A stretch of 64,000 nt of DNA. Source: a virus. Below are positions 45,468 to 55,160 of this stretch, piece after piece (positions within the stretch are counted from its first letter, which is position 1; each line of letters begins with the position of its first letter). Location of the stretch: the IMG/VR virus record IMGVR_UViG_3300024999_000045, positions 62,001 to 126,000 of that record; one strand, 5' to 3'. The notes beneath the pieces were generated by a model. The model was not told the origin of the DNA. It searched no databases and saw only the letters and a list, made by a program, of their open reading frames with translations. A program made the translations under genes and the position numbers.

Positions 45468-46052
45468 TTATCCCTTTGAATTTCCTTTGTTAGCAAATTC
45501 CATTAAATTTTGTAACTCTTTTAACTTACTTGGGTCAAAATTCTTCACAGTATCAATTAAATTTGGCATTTGTTCAGTAATTTCACCTAAAAATGATTTA
45601 ATAACACTATTAAAAGTGTTTTGACTTTCTAAACGCTTTTTAAATTCATTAATTTCTAAATTAATTTGTTCTGATAGCATTGAAATTTCTTCTTGTGGTA
45701 ATTCAAAATAAATAGCATTAAAAATACCAAAATCAGGTCGCATAATTAAATCATATCTTTCAGATATATTTACATATTTGCTACCATCTTCATTAATCCC
45801 AAATTCTTCATTATCAAATAAATTAGTAAAATATTTCACTAAACAATAATCAAAAAATAAGTCTTTTTTAAATGATGAATATAATCCATCTTCATCAAAG
45901 CAATATTCTATTACTTCATTTATAAAATTACCTTTTTCATTTATTGAGAGGTATTCTTTTACCTCAACATCAATTTCATTGATTTTTATAACTTTATTTT
46001 GTAAATCGCTTAATTTTCCTATAATTTTTCTCAATATTGATTTTTTAGCCAT
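45468..46052 (-). CDS. hypothetical protein in tail-assembly position
   Basis: 194 residues, largely helical and acidic. It sits where tail assembly chaperones usually stand, after the tail tube gene, but I see no slippery site or overlapping second frame that would confirm this. No family recognised. Confidence 0.6.
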   Translation of the reverse strand: MAKKSILRKIIGKLSDLQNKVIKINEIDVEVKEYLSINEKGNFINEVIEYCFDEDGLYSSFKKDLFFDYCLVKYFTNLFDNEEFGINEDGSKYVNISERYDLIMRPDFGIFNAIYFELPQEEISMLSEQINLEINEFKKRLESQNTFNSVIKSFLGEITEQMPNLIDTVKNFDPSKLKELQNLMEFANKGNSKG

Positions 46053-46111
46053 TTTGTTCTCCTTTTAATCGTTTTTGGGTATTTTCACTGATTTTTAGAA
46101 ACTCATTTTTT

Positions 46112-46180
46112 TGAAACCTAGTCGTACCAAGGGTTACGGGGTTCGGTATTTTAAATAAAATAGTCATTTTGTTTAATTTA
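46112..46180 (+). repeat. dispersed GC-core repeat, copy C
   Basis: Contains AGTCGTACCAAGGG, a TTACGGGGTTCG core and the dyad AAATAAAAT-AGTC-ATTTTGTTT. The core matches copy B at 19701 with two changes. It lies between minus-strand genes and just beyond a terminator. Confidence 0.7.
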
Positions 46181-46189
46181 AAAAAAGAT

Positions 46190-46232
46190 AAAAAAATAGA
46201 CGGTGTAAACAATTTTCATCATTTACACCGTC
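46190..46232 (-). terminator. strong terminator
   Basis: 11-bp perfect stem GACGGTGTAAA/TTTACACCGTC and a T-rich run on the minus transcript, after the 92-residue gene. Confidence 0.9.
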
Positions 46233-46238
46233 AGGTTA

Positions 46239-46517
46239 TTATCTTTTACTATTATATTTATTTTCTATAATAGTCTTCTCTGGTTCAAGCTTTACAATTG
46301 GCTTTACTTCTTCAATCGTAAAATCTTTCCAGTTTTTTTCGACAGGAGTAAACATTTGCTTTATTTCTTCAATACTAAAATTAAAGATTTGAACTCCATT
46401 TGTTATAGTGCAATTTTCACCATTTTGTTTTACAGTATAAACCGTATTTAAGCTAATTCCATTTCTAGGACAAGCAGGCGAATTATATCTAACTTTTACG
46501 TCATTAAGATTTCTCAT
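46239..46517 (-). CDS. hypothetical protein (92 aa)
   Basis: 92 residues, Lys-rich. The C-terminal part has a PVEKNWKDFTIEEVKPIVK pattern. Directly downstream of the tail tube gene and before a strong terminator. No family recognised. Confidence 0.6.
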   Translation of the reverse strand: MRNLNDVKVRYNSPACPRNGISLNTVYTVKQNGENCTITNGVQIFNFSIEEIKQMFTPVEKNWKDFTIEEVKPIVKLEPEKTIIENKYNSKR

Positions 46518-46537
46518 TTAATCACCATTCCTAATTA

Positions 46538-47323
46538 TTAAGCTAACACAATTGTATCAAAGAATACTTTATCTCCATCAATCTCAACTGTATACAAGTC
46601 ACACTCAAAAAGCATCTCAGTAGCACCATCACTTGTCATTGTGAATTCGAAGTTTGGTTTAACCTTTGCCTTTTTGATATCAAACTTAACAACATGTTTT
46701 GTTCCATCTACTTCGTCAGTAACAACCCCATCACCAGTAATTCTAATAAATCCTGGGAAATCATTAGCAGTAACTGAAATTTTCTTAGCAGTAATAGCGG
46801 TTTGATATTCATAATAAGCAATAAAAACTGTACCTTCTGCTCCAGAAGTTGCATGTAAAGTAATTACTTTATCTATGATTGAATAAGTGTTTTCAGTAGT
46901 AGCAGGTGTTCCAATTAATTGCTCAATTCCATTATCTCTTCCCGCATCTTTAATATATATTCTTAAACTGCCAGTTAAAGGTGTCTCAGCAAGAGTAATA
47001 GTATTTGTAGCACTTGCTGTTAAAACTTCTCTGTTTGGAGCATTAGTAGCTCCAGTTATAACTGCTTTACCAAGCAATTCGCCTAGTGCTTCAAGGTCTA
47101 CAACTGGAAAAGAAGCATTAAATGTAGCATCTTTTGTATGGTCTTTAGAATATAGTTTATAGTTTCCTTGACCTCCACGTAAATCTAGTCTTTCAGATGA
47201 AGTTCCAACAGATGAACTTTTAGCATAATCTGAATAAAAAATCGGATCCCCACCGAAACCATTTGTATTAAATTTTGAAACTGTAATATTTAAAACTTCA
47301 TCGAACACGAACTGTTTTGACAT
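46538..47323 (-). CDS. major tail tube protein
   Basis: 261 residues, beta-rich with a low-charge core and an Ig-like insertion (ATNTITLAETPLTGSLRIYIKD...). The position after the head-tail connectors and the beta pattern (RLDLRGGQGNYKLYSKDHTKD, FDIKKAKVKPNFEFTMTSDG) fit tail tube proteins of Firmicutes siphophages. It would polymerise around the tape measure. Confidence 0.75.
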   Translation of the reverse strand: MSKQFVFDEVLNITVSKFNTNGFGGDPIFYSDYAKSSSVGTSSERLDLRGGQGNYKLYSKDHTKDATFNASFPVVDLEALGELLGKAVITGATNAPNREVLTASATNTITLAETPLTGSLRIYIKDAGRDNGIEQLIGTPATTENTYSIIDKVITLHATSGAEGTVFIAYYEYQTAITAKKISVTANDFPGFIRITGDGVVTDEVDGTKHVVKFDIKKAKVKPNFEFTMTSDGATEMLFECDLYTVEIDGDKVFFDTIVLA

Positions 47324-47357
47324 TTATATTTCCTCCTGTATTATGTTTATATTTTAC

Positions 47358-48098
47358 TTATAATTTACTAGACCAATGTTTTAAAGACTCATCTTTCGAT
47401 GCTCCATGAATCAACGAATTGATATTTATGTGATAAGTATCAATAGCATTTAATCTTTTAAATTGGTCTATTAATTGATAAATTGTTAAATTTCCTATAT
47501 TTAGTAAATTTATACTAGGGTGTTTTGCGCAAACGGCAGATATAATATCATTTAAGTTATTATCATCAACATTCTTTTCTTTGTTATTAAAACACTTATT
47601 ATATTTTTTACGCATTTCTTCTAATTTCTTTTCAAAGGAATTTTTTGGCTTATTTACTTTACTATTTAGACAATTTTGGATTTTTAATACCTTAGCAAGT
47701 TCATCAAAATTATCTTCATTAATAATTAAATATTCTGGCTTATCTGGATTAAATTCGCCAATCATAAATCCAAAATTGGTATAAGAAATCTTCTGTTTTA
47801 AAAAACTTTCTAAACCTAATAATATTAATTTCATTACCTTTTCTTTACTTTTACATAAAGTTTGAACGTATAAATATGGGGTAATTTCATCTAATATATC
47901 TTCATTTTCAATATTTGCTATAAGGTCTTCTTTATTGCAGCATAATAATCCAAGAAATTCATTATAATCTGAAATTCCTATTTTAATAAGAATCTCATCA
48001 AGTAATAATGGATAAATACTTCCTATACTTTCTATGTAGAGAGGGGAATTTAATAATAATCTAGATTCAATATCTAATTCTTTAATCTTATCATCCAT
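47358..48098 (-). CDS. helical protein between connectors and tail tube
   Basis: 246 residues, mostly helical, ending in KHWSSKL. A region NLLNIGNLTIYQLIDQFKRLN is reminiscent of tail-associated proteins in other clostridial phages, but I cannot name the family. The ATG overlaps the upstream stop. Confidence 0.6.
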   Translation of the reverse strand: MDDKIKELDIESRLLLNSPLYIESIGSIYPLLLDEILIKIGISDYNEFLGLLCCNKEDLIANIENEDILDEITPYLYVQTLCKSKEKVMKLILLGLESFLKQKISYTNFGFMIGEFNPDKPEYLIINEDNFDELAKVLKIQNCLNSKVNKPKNSFEKKLEEMRKKYNKCFNNKEKNVDDNNLNDIISAVCAKHPSINLLNIGNLTIYQLIDQFKRLNAIDTYHININSLIHGASKDESLKHWSSKL

Positions 48099-48598
48099 TA
48101 TTTAAAACCTTTATTTGCATCACCAACATTATAAGTTAATCTATAACCTATATAATTAATAGGTGCGCTAATAGGTCTTCCGTCATCATACGTTATTTTA
48201 CCTAATCCCGTAATTCTCTCATAAAATAATAAATCGTTTACCCTATCACATATTTTGCATAGTCTTAAATCTTTTTCATCAAAATCAAAATGTACTAGAA
48301 CATCTATTATTATATTTTGATTTGCAATTAAATAATTTCCATTTGACCTACGATTGCCAGGATAAACTAATATTCTACATTTAGAAACAGTATCAAGACC
48401 ATCAACTTTTGGAGTAGTTTTAATTGAATCATTTATGAATATCCACAAATCTTCTTCATCGAGTTCTAATACATTTGGTTTGTCTGTCGATAAAGGGTCG
48501 TCAATACCACTAGTTGGTTTATAATAAAGGAGTCTTAATAATGTCTCATCTTCACAAAAAACCTTAAAAACATCTTTTATACATTTCTCCATATTCAT
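48098..48598 (-). CDS. tail terminator / tail completion candidate
   Basis: 166 residues. A beta-rich centre (CRILVYPGNRRSNGNYLIANQNIIIDVLVHFDFDEKD) followed by a helix is the outline of tail-terminator proteins, and it holds that slot in the gene order. No sequence motif proves it. Confidence 0.55.
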   Translation of the reverse strand: MNMEKCIKDVFKVFCEDETLLRLLYYKPTSGIDDPLSTDKPNVLELDEEDLWIFINDSIKTTPKVDGLDTVSKCRILVYPGNRRSNGNYLIANQNIIIDVLVHFDFDEKDLRLCKICDRVNDLLFYERITGLGKITYDDGRPISAPINYIGYRLTYNVGDANKGFK

Positions 48599-48615
48599 AT
48601 TAATACATCACTCCT

Positions 48616-49290
48616 TTATATAACTCTATCTGCTAATAATTGAATAATACCAACATTATTTAATACCTTTGAATAATCTATTCCAATAATTTTATAATCT
48701 AATCCATACATATTAAAGGTTTTACCTTCTTTTATATTTTCGTTTGTGCTATAAGACATTGTCACGGATAAATTATTATAAGGCAAATTAACATTTCTAT
48801 TATCATCAAAAGAATATTGTTTAGTAGATGCAACACAATTAAATGTATCTAATGTACCTTCAACGCTTTCATAAATAGGTCTTCCTAAACTATCAGTTCC
48901 GACTTTAGTCTTTGTAATAGTAGAGGGAAAAGAAATTGTATTATTACAAATAGAAATTATGAATTTATCACAAGTTTCAATTGTTTTATATTGTTTTGTA
49001 ATTATTAACCAGTTATTATTTCTCCAATTAAAAAAATCACCAGCATTTATATTATCTTCAGTTCTGCTTAATAGGATTTTAAAGTCATCTTTCTTGTCAG
49101 TATCAGAGTGATCCTGTATAGAAATTCTTACTTCATTTAATCCATTAATTAAAACATCAAATGCATTTGGTGAATTGTTTAAATAATTTTCAAAATCAGT
49201 TTTCCCAAGAGATGTAACTTTTCCTTCTTCATTTATTCCAAAAGCATTTACTCTTGATTTAAATGTATCCAAGTAAGCCAAATTATTCAC
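48616..49290 (-). CDS. head closure / stopper candidate
   Basis: 224 residues with a beta-barrel-like centre (FKILLSRTEDNINAGDFFNWRNNNWLIITKQYK), as in SPP1 gp16-type stoppers. It lies between an adaptor-like gene and the tail-terminator candidate. The GDxFxWRNxxWLI segment is a recurring feature of that group. Confidence 0.6.
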   Translation of the reverse strand: MNNLAYLDTFKSRVNAFGINEEGKVTSLGKTDFENYLNNSPNAFDVLINGLNEVRISIQDHSDTDKKDDFKILLSRTEDNINAGDFFNWRNNNWLIITKQYKTIETCDKFIISICNNTISFPSTITKTKVGTDSLGRPIYESVEGTLDTFNCVASTKQYSFDDNRNVNLPYNNLSVTMSYSTNENIKEGKTFNMYGLDYKIIGIDYSKVLNNVGIIQLLADRVI

Positions 49291-49627
49291 CTCTCATAGA
49301 CAGCTTTTTAACTCTATTAATGTTACCAAGAACAGTTTTTCTATATAATTTTTGTTTTTCAATATTAGTTAAATTGTCTTGAATATCTATATATCTTAAA
49401 CCCTCAAGTTGATTGGCAATGCTTATGTAAGAACAATTATTTAAGAACATTTCATTAGCACCAATTATTTCTTCAATTAACGAATCAAGATAAGAAACCC
49501 AATCAAATTCTTGTTCTTTGAGTGGTAACAATTTATATATCTGATTTACTAGGTAATCACAATATTCATTAAAAGTTGTTATATTAATACTACCATTAAA
49601 CTTTATAGGGATTATATTCATAGTCAT
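49283..49627 (-). CDS. head-tail connector-region protein
   Basis: 114 residues, helical (YCDYLVNQIYKLLPLKEQEF). It overlaps both neighbours by a base or a few, in the adaptor slot after the capsid genes. No family recognised. Confidence 0.55.
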   Translation of the reverse strand: MTMNIIPIKFNGSINITTFNEYCDYLVNQIYKLLPLKEQEFDWVSYLDSLIEEIIGANEMFLNNCSYISIANQLEGLRYIDIQDNLTNIEKQKLYRKTVLGNINRVKKLSMRGE

Positions 49628-50073
49628 TAGATGCCTCCTGAAAGTCCCGTAAAGTTGGCACCGTTATCATTTCTGAATGAGTATTTAGTTTGCATTTCGT
49701 TACATTCATCTTGCATTTCTCTTTTCAACTTAATTAAAGCTTCCAAATGAGAAGCCTGACTTGAAATTCTGAAATCCTTATCTTGCATCTTTTGCCTAAT
49801 ATTATCGTATCTATTAACATCTCTTTTAAATTTCTCTAATTTCATCAAACTTGATAAAATCTCAATTTCATCTAAACCTAAAGTCTGATTAAACTGTTTA
49901 AAGTCATCATCTTTATCTCTTAAATCAACTTTAGGATAATTAAACTGAACAATTGCACTATTAAGTAGTTTTAACATATCAAATTCAGCATCATCTTGGC
50001 TTAAAAGAGTATATATCGGGTCATCAATTTTTGATAAATAACTATCAAATACTTCTTCATACGAAGTGGACAT
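49627..50073 (-). CDS. head-tail connector-region protein
   Basis: 148 residues, helical, starting MSTSYEEVFDSYLSKIDDPI and containing LLNSAIVQFNYPKVDLRD. Similar short proteins with a 'YPK(V/I)DL' step are found between capsid and tail genes in Firmicutes phages. Role inferred from position. Confidence 0.55.
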   Translation of the reverse strand: MSTSYEEVFDSYLSKIDDPIYTLLSQDDAEFDMLKLLNSAIVQFNYPKVDLRDKDDDFKQFNQTLGLDEIEILSSLMKLEKFKRDVNRYDNIRQKMQDKDFRISSQASHLEALIKLKREMQDECNEMQTKYSFRNDNGANFTGLSGGI

Positions 50074-50088
50074 CTTTATCGCACTCCC

Positions 50089-50634
50089 TTATTGTGTATT
50101 TTTAATATCTTCAAATAGGTCTTCTTTTTTAGTAAAGGTTTTTATAATTTCCATTTTTGCATAATCATCAAATTTTTTCTCTCTAAAAAGCTCGATTGCT
50201 CTTTCAATAACTTTCTCAACAACTGCTTTATTATAATTAGTGATTATTTTTTCAAAATTGGATTTATTTGATTTGAGTATTAAATCATCAACATCTTTAA
50301 TTTTATTGACATCATTATAAACAGTCTCTAATCTTAAATATGTTATTACGTCTTCAACTGAAATTTCTTCATCCATAACTTCTATAATTCTTATCCATAA
50401 ATTTTCTAACATTACTTTGTGCGAATTTTTTATACGCAATAATTCATCCACTGTTATATATTCAATGTCACCATAATCGGACATTCTATATTCTTGAAGT
50501 GTTATTTTACTTTTATATAAAAATATTGCATTGGAATTATTCATGATTACAATTTCAGTATCTTTACTTATGTTCTTCTTTCTTTTTACAACTTCTTTTG
50601 TACTTATAGTAGTGTCATTTTTAGTTTTTTGCAT
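50089..50634 (-). CDS. structural-region protein, unknown
   Basis: 181 residues; basic N-terminus, helical C-terminus (AVVEKVIERAIELFREKKFDDYA). First gene after the capsid terminator hairpin. No family recognised. Confidence 0.55.
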   Translation of the reverse strand: MQKTKNDTTISTKEVVKRKKNISKDTEIVIMNNSNAIFLYKSKITLQEYRMSDYGDIEYITVDELLRIKNSHKVMLENLWIRIIEVMDEEISVEDVITYLRLETVYNDVNKIKDVDDLILKSNKSNFEKIITNYNKAVVEKVIERAIELFREKKFDDYAKMEIIKTFTKKEDLFEDIKNTQ

Positions 50635-50656
50635 TTTAAATCCCCCTTGTTTTCGT

Positions 50657-50694
50657 TAAAAATACAGAGAAGATTTCTCTTCTCTGTATTTAAA
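50657..50694. terminator. terminator after major capsid gene
   Basis: 13-bp perfect stem AATACAGAGAAGA/TCTTCTCTGTATT with loop TTTC and T-tails on both strands. Read-through past it would lower expression of connectors relative to capsid. Confidence 0.85.
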
Positions 50695-50710
50695 TATAAT
50701 GTTTATACTA

Positions 50711-51688
50711 TTAAGCTAATTGATATATTGCAAAATTTCTAGAAATTAGAACCGCAACTCCTGCTTTTCTACCGAAGAAGAATTCTAATTGACTATCATT
50801 TCTTACGCCAGCAGGTGTATCATAAACATAAGCATCACCTTCAAGAATAAGTTTAACGATTTTTTCACCATTTGGAACAACTAATAAGAAACTATCATTA
50901 ACTCCAAAAGTATCAGTTCCAGCAAGATGTGCTTGAGGAAGTTCTAACAAAGCAGTTCCAGCAACATATCCATAATGCCCCATCATGTTTAATTCATCTT
51001 TCATTCTTTCAGATGGAGTAGCATCTGTGATTTTACCTAATGCTTTTTTAGTACCAAATACAACTGCTTTTTGACCAGTAGATGCTTCAATATGAGCAAT
51101 CATATCTGTAAGAGTTGTTTTGTCATAAACCGCATTTACTTTATACGGAGCAACTAAAGCACTATATGAACCATAAATAGCATTGTAAATTTTTACTGCA
51201 ACTTCATGAGCATATGATTGCATCACTTTATCAATCATTTTTGACCAATTAATTCTGCCAGCAATAAATTTATCTAGTTCCTCATAGATTTTAACACCCA
51301 TAAGTTCTGTTGCTACAGTAAGTTTTGTACCGTATATTTTTTGTCTACGAATATCAGTATTTCCATCAGCAATTGTTGCTACTTTAAACAATGAATTATC
51401 TTCAACATCAAATTCAATTGTATCGCCAAGATCAGTATCTCTTGTTTCAACAAATTCGTCAAATTTTCCTGTTAAAAGTTCTCCTAATCCAATAGATAAT
51501 ACTTCTGACATTATTGCAAAAACTTTATATTTATTTTCTTGGAAACTATAAATATTCCATTCTCCACCACAAGCTTCAATTACAGCAGTTTTTATTGCTA
51601 GTTCAGCTTCGTCTTTTGAATATTTTTGTACACTTCCGTTATAAACGTCACGTGATAATTTTTGTAAATCAGTTAATTTTGAAATCAT
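50711..51688 (-). CDS. major capsid protein
   Basis: 325 residues, in the place and with the pattern of a HK97-fold capsid protein: N-arm, long helix (HEVAVKIYNAIYGSYSALV), beta-rich P-domain and closing strands GVAVLISRNFAIYQLA. It follows the protease-scaffold and decoration genes and is set off by its own terminator. Confidence 0.85.
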   Translation of the reverse strand: MISKLTDLQKLSRDVYNGSVQKYSKDEAELAIKTAVIEACGGEWNIYSFQENKYKVFAIMSEVLSIGLGELLTGKFDEFVETRDTDLGDTIEFDVEDNSLFKVATIADGNTDIRRQKIYGTKLTVATELMGVKIYEELDKFIAGRINWSKMIDKVMQSYAHEVAVKIYNAIYGSYSALVAPYKVNAVYDKTTLTDMIAHIEASTGQKAVVFGTKKALGKITDATPSERMKDELNMMGHYGYVAGTALLELPQAHLAGTDTFGVNDSFLLVVPNGEKIVKLILEGDAYVYDTPAGVRNDSQLEFFFGRKAGVAVLISRNFAIYQLA

Positions 51689-51714
51689 TTATTTTATTCC
51701 TCCCTTTATTTTAA

Positions 51715-52182
51715 TTAAGCAACTATAACTTCTAATACAGAAGCAGCTACTCCGTTTAGAGTTGTTTTGTCTATTACAACAAAAGCTAGTTTTTGAGTCG
51801 TTGGTGCCAGAGCGCCTGCAACCATTTTTAATGCTGTGTCCACTGGGATAACATATTCACCAACAACAGTAGCATTTGTAATACCATCATCTGTTATTGT
51901 TATAATGTCACCTTTTTCCATTACATAAAATCTTCCTGATTTACCTATTTCTAAAGTAAATTCATCTTCTAATTTTCTTTCGTCATACATAACACCAACT
52001 GAAGCATGAATTGCCATTCTATCGGCAGCAATTGCTACTGGAGCAGTTACAACATATCCTTCTTTATCAGCACTAAGTGCGCCTAGTGAAACCACATTTC
52101 CTTGTTCTACTGCTACAGCCGCAACGCCATTTACTATATGAGCTGTACTTTTTACTTTATCAAGTCTAATCATTGTACTCAT
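51715..52182 (-). CDS. capsid decoration-like protein
   Basis: 155 residues of small beta-rich, Ala/Val-rich sequence (AVEQGNVVSLGALSADKEGYVV). Short proteins of this kind between protease and capsid genes are usually head decoration proteins. Confidence 0.65.
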   Translation of the reverse strand: MSTMIRLDKVKSTAHIVNGVAAVAVEQGNVVSLGALSADKEGYVVTAPVAIAADRMAIHASVGVMYDERKLEDEFTLEIGKSGRFYVMEKGDIITITDDGITNATVVGEYVIPVDTALKMVAGALAPTTQKLAFVVIDKTTLNGVAASVLEVIVA

Positions 52183-52209
52183 ATTAATCCTCCTGTAATT
52201 TTCTGTTTT

Positions 52210-53472
52210 TTATTTTTTATTGAAATAAGCTGATGCTGAACCATAAGGCTCTACAACAGTGTTATTTTCTGTTGGAATAAAAACTTTAGATTTAACATTG
52301 TTATTATTTTTAGATTTTGAAAACTCTTTTTTAGATTTATATGCTAATGCACACAATTGGTCTTCTAGAATTGTCAAGTCCATAGATAATGCGTTTTCTC
52401 TAAGTTTTGTTAAATTTTCTATTGAAATTTCATTTTCAAAATTTTCAAATAGTAAATCTATCTCAATTTGCTTTTCTTTTGTTTCAATATCTAACTTAAA
52501 ATTAGATAGTTCTTCATTTAACTTTTCTAACTCTACAATTTTATTTTGCAGAACGTTAAATTCATTTTTTAGCAATTCAAATTCGTCAATGTTTTCCTCA
52601 GAATTTTCTTCAATTATTTCTCCGATTATTTCTTTAATTACAACTTCTTCAACAATTACTTTGTCTTCATTGATTTCAACTTCTGTTTTTTCACCTTCTG
52701 TTTCATCAACAATGTCAGATGTTTCATTATTTTCTTCAAAAGTTTCTGTGACTTCTTCTTTAACTTCTTCTACTATTTCTTCTGTTACTTCTTCAACATT
52801 TTCAATATTAGTTTCGTCTGTCACTGTTTTCACCTCCTTTAAAGAAAATTTGAGTTCGTTTAACATTTGATTGAATTCTGATTTGAATTCTTCTTTATTG
52901 AATGAATAATTTATTATCTTACTTGATTCAAAGCAGGGTTCTACACTTGGATCTAAGACACAGAGCGCAGAGAACAAGGCGTCTTCAACTATGTAACAGT
53001 CGTTTTCATCCCATTTTCCTTTTAATATAGAAATTTCCATTGAGTGATTATGATTCCCATCTAAAACCTTTTCGACATTTTTATATCTTCCAGTCCATAG
53101 GAATGCTGTACAACATAGATATTCATGTTCTGTAATTCCATCTTTTTCTCTTACAATTTCCCAAGTTATTTCTGTATCACTAGGAACCAGTCCTATCGGA
53201 ACGGTAGTGTCTACAAACCTTACGCCGTTATCATCTATTTCTACACGTCCTCCGTGCGACCCGAAACTTTTATCTTCTTCTATCCATTCGCCAATCACGG
53301 GTATATTCTTTATTGTTGGCAACATCTTTTCTATAACTTCTTTGCTAAAGTAACTATTATTTCTGTTCTTGCCAGCATATAAAACCCTTATTCGTACACG
53401 ACTAAATTCGGGATTTATCTTTTCAATACTAGTAATCGTAGATTCAAATTGTAATCTTTTAATATCTTCCAA
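52210..53472 (-). CDS. prohead protease with C-terminal scaffold region
   Basis: 420 residues, starting with TTG at 53472 behind AAAGGAG. Residues 1-190 show a S78-type prohead protease outline with NHSMEI (H143) and LFSALCVL (S168) as probable catalytic His and Ser. Residues about 210-360 are extremely Glu/Val-rich coiled coil, the expected internal scaffold, and the last part is basic. The protease would remove the scaffold after procapsid assembly. Confidence 0.82.
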   Translation of the reverse strand: MEDIKRLQFESTITSIEKINPEFSRVRIRVLYAGKNRNNSYFSKEVIEKMLPTIKNIPVIGEWIEEDKSFGSHGGRVEIDDNGVRFVDTTVPIGLVPSDTEITWEIVREKDGITEHEYLCCTAFLWTGRYKNVEKVLDGNHNHSMEISILKGKWDENDCYIVEDALFSALCVLDPSVEPCFESSKIINYSFNKEEFKSEFNQMLNELKFSLKEVKTVTDETNIENVEEVTEEIVEEVKEEVTETFEENNETSDIVDETEGEKTEVEINEDKVIVEEVVIKEIIGEIIEENSEENIDEFELLKNEFNVLQNKIVELEKLNEELSNFKLDIETKEKQIEIDLLFENFENEISIENLTKLRENALSMDLTILEDQLCALAYKSKKEFSKSKNNNNVKSKVFIPTENNTVVEPYGSASAYFNKK

Positions 53473-53512
53473 ATACTTTACTCCTTTCGCGCAAACATAA
53501 ATAATATTATAT

Positions 53513-55027
53513 TTATATTTGTATATTAAAATTTTTCATAAAAAAAGAAGTTAGTTTTTCTCTAACTCCCTGAAAATTATTTTTTAAATCATAAGGATAT
53601 AAATCTATAAAATAAATATCTTTATTTGACTTATAAAATTCATTTTTTCTATAAGTTTTTTGAACATAATTTTTTATTAAATCAGACTTATTTTTAATAT
53701 TAAATAAACCATAATATTCTATAAAAAAAGGTTTGCTTAAAACAATATTTCTTAATTTTTTAATATAAAAATCGGGTAAATAATTTTCATTATTTTTTTT
53801 ATTATAGAATTTATTCTTCTTTTTATTTGCTGTAATATTTAATTTAAGTTCATTATTCAAATAGTTGTATAAAGATACTTCCTCGTTCGAATCCAATATT
53901 ACACCATCATATGATATATGTTTATTAAAGTTTTCAATTTTTATATCCCATTCAGGGTGTAATTTGTTTAGCCATTCATAAAAATTATTATAATGATTAT
54001 ATGTTTGCAATATATATATTAATGTGCCAAGCCCTAATTCTCTAAGATTTTTTGCGTTAAATATGCTAGATAAATAAACCTTATCTTTGTTAATATTAAA
54101 TTTTAACTTATTGTTTAAAATATATTCTAAATAATTATCACAATTTAAAACATCTTTCCAATAATTTAAAGGAACGTTTATAAGTTCAAAAGGGTAAAAG
54201 TTATATTCTGGGAAAACTAAATTTAAATAATCACAAAAACATATTTTAAAATTTTTATAAAAATATATTTTATATTTAATTAAAGTTTTAGAATCAATTT
54301 TTAATATCTCACCCTTAGATTTATAACCCAATACATTATTTATTATATATTTAGATAGTTTTATTAAATTATTATCATTAATAAGTTCTAATGGTATACA
54401 TTTTAATTTTTTACCGTTTGGTGCTCCATAATATAACCATTTCCACCACTGAATGATATCATAAGTATCTATTAAGTCATTTTTATTAAGAACAATACCC
54501 CATTTACTTCTGTATCTTTGAATTTTTGAAGAATTTTTTGAATAATCATCTGTTTGAACAATGGGTATTTTATTTATATTAAATATACTTAATCTTAATG
54601 TACTAAATCTAGATCTTATAGCTTGTAAACTTCTATTTGGCAATAATTTCTTTATTTCTTCAAAGGTAGATAGTCCTCCAGAATTTCTTCTTAAAATTTC
54701 TTCTTCCTCGTAAGACCATTTGTTATTCCCATCTGCTATTTTTATATTATGTTTTTTAGCTTGAGCATATATAGAATACATATTTTTATCTGATAATAAT
54801 TTTTGTAATTCTTTTATTGTTTTATTTTGATTATTAAATAAAATTTCAATATCTTTATCGGAAAAATAATTATATTTAGTTCCAAATTTAATTTTATCTC
54901 TTTTACACTTATTGATAATACTATCTTTAGTCCTATATGGAAACAACTCACACAAGTAATCTATATTTTGGCCTTCATTTTTCTTTAGTAAATTAATTTC
55001 TTCTTCTGTCCATTTTTTACTACACAT
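53513..55027 (-). CDS. Myb/SANT-PD-(D/E)XK homing endonuclease
   Basis: 504 residues, free-standing between the protease and portal genes. The N-terminal half has about three Myb/SANT-like units (WTEEEINLLKKNEG..., FSDKDIEILFNNQN..., WSYEEEEILRRNSGG...). The C-terminal nuclease has DSNEEVSLYNYL, YLPDFYI, FFIEYYGLFN and FIDLYPYD, a PD-(D/E)XK layout. The ribosome binding site GAGGTG lies in an inverted repeat that may block it. Such genes are mobile and usually tightly held in check. Confidence 0.82.
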   Translation of the reverse strand: MCSKKWTEEEINLLKKNEGQNIDYLCELFPYRTKDSIINKCKRDKIKFGTKYNYFSDKDIEILFNNQNKTIKELQKLLSDKNMYSIYAQAKKHNIKIADGNNKWSYEEEEILRRNSGGLSTFEEIKKLLPNRSLQAIRSRFSTLRLSIFNINKIPIVQTDDYSKNSSKIQRYRSKWGIVLNKNDLIDTYDIIQWWKWLYYGAPNGKKLKCIPLELINDNNLIKLSKYIINNVLGYKSKGEILKIDSKTLIKYKIYFYKNFKICFCDYLNLVFPEYNFYPFELINVPLNYWKDVLNCDNYLEYILNNKLKFNINKDKVYLSSIFNAKNLRELGLGTLIYILQTYNHYNNFYEWLNKLHPEWDIKIENFNKHISYDGVILDSNEEVSLYNYLNNELKLNITANKKKNKFYNKKNNENYLPDFYIKKLRNIVLSKPFFIEYYGLFNIKNKSDLIKNYVQKTYRKNEFYKSNKDIYFIDLYPYDLKNNFQGVREKLTSFFMKNFNIQI

Positions 55028-55035
55028 CTTTAAAC

Positions 55036-55094
55036 ACCTCGTAAATTGTTTTATTTTCTCGTAAAATATAAATAAGGGAAAAAAGGTTACGAGG
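55036..55094 (-). promoter_or_regulatory. inverted repeat that could hide the endonuclease ribosome binding site
   Basis: On the minus transcript, CCTCGTAA (55094-55087) can pair perfectly with TTACGAGG (55043-55036), whose last bases are part of the GAGGTG ribosome binding site of the endonuclease gene at 53513. A long loop (43 bases) separates the arms. Confidence 0.6.
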
Positions 55095-55160
55095 CACTTT
55101 CTTATCAGTTTAAATAGCTAATCCAAACCTATCCCAAAATTTCAAACTTTAAATTCAACT

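Noticed and set aside
52259-52870. 203-residue plus-strand Ser-rich open frame
   Set aside because: It is the antisense of the Glu/Val-rich scaffold region (GAA/GTT codons read as Ser/Phe/Asn), with no ribosome binding site.
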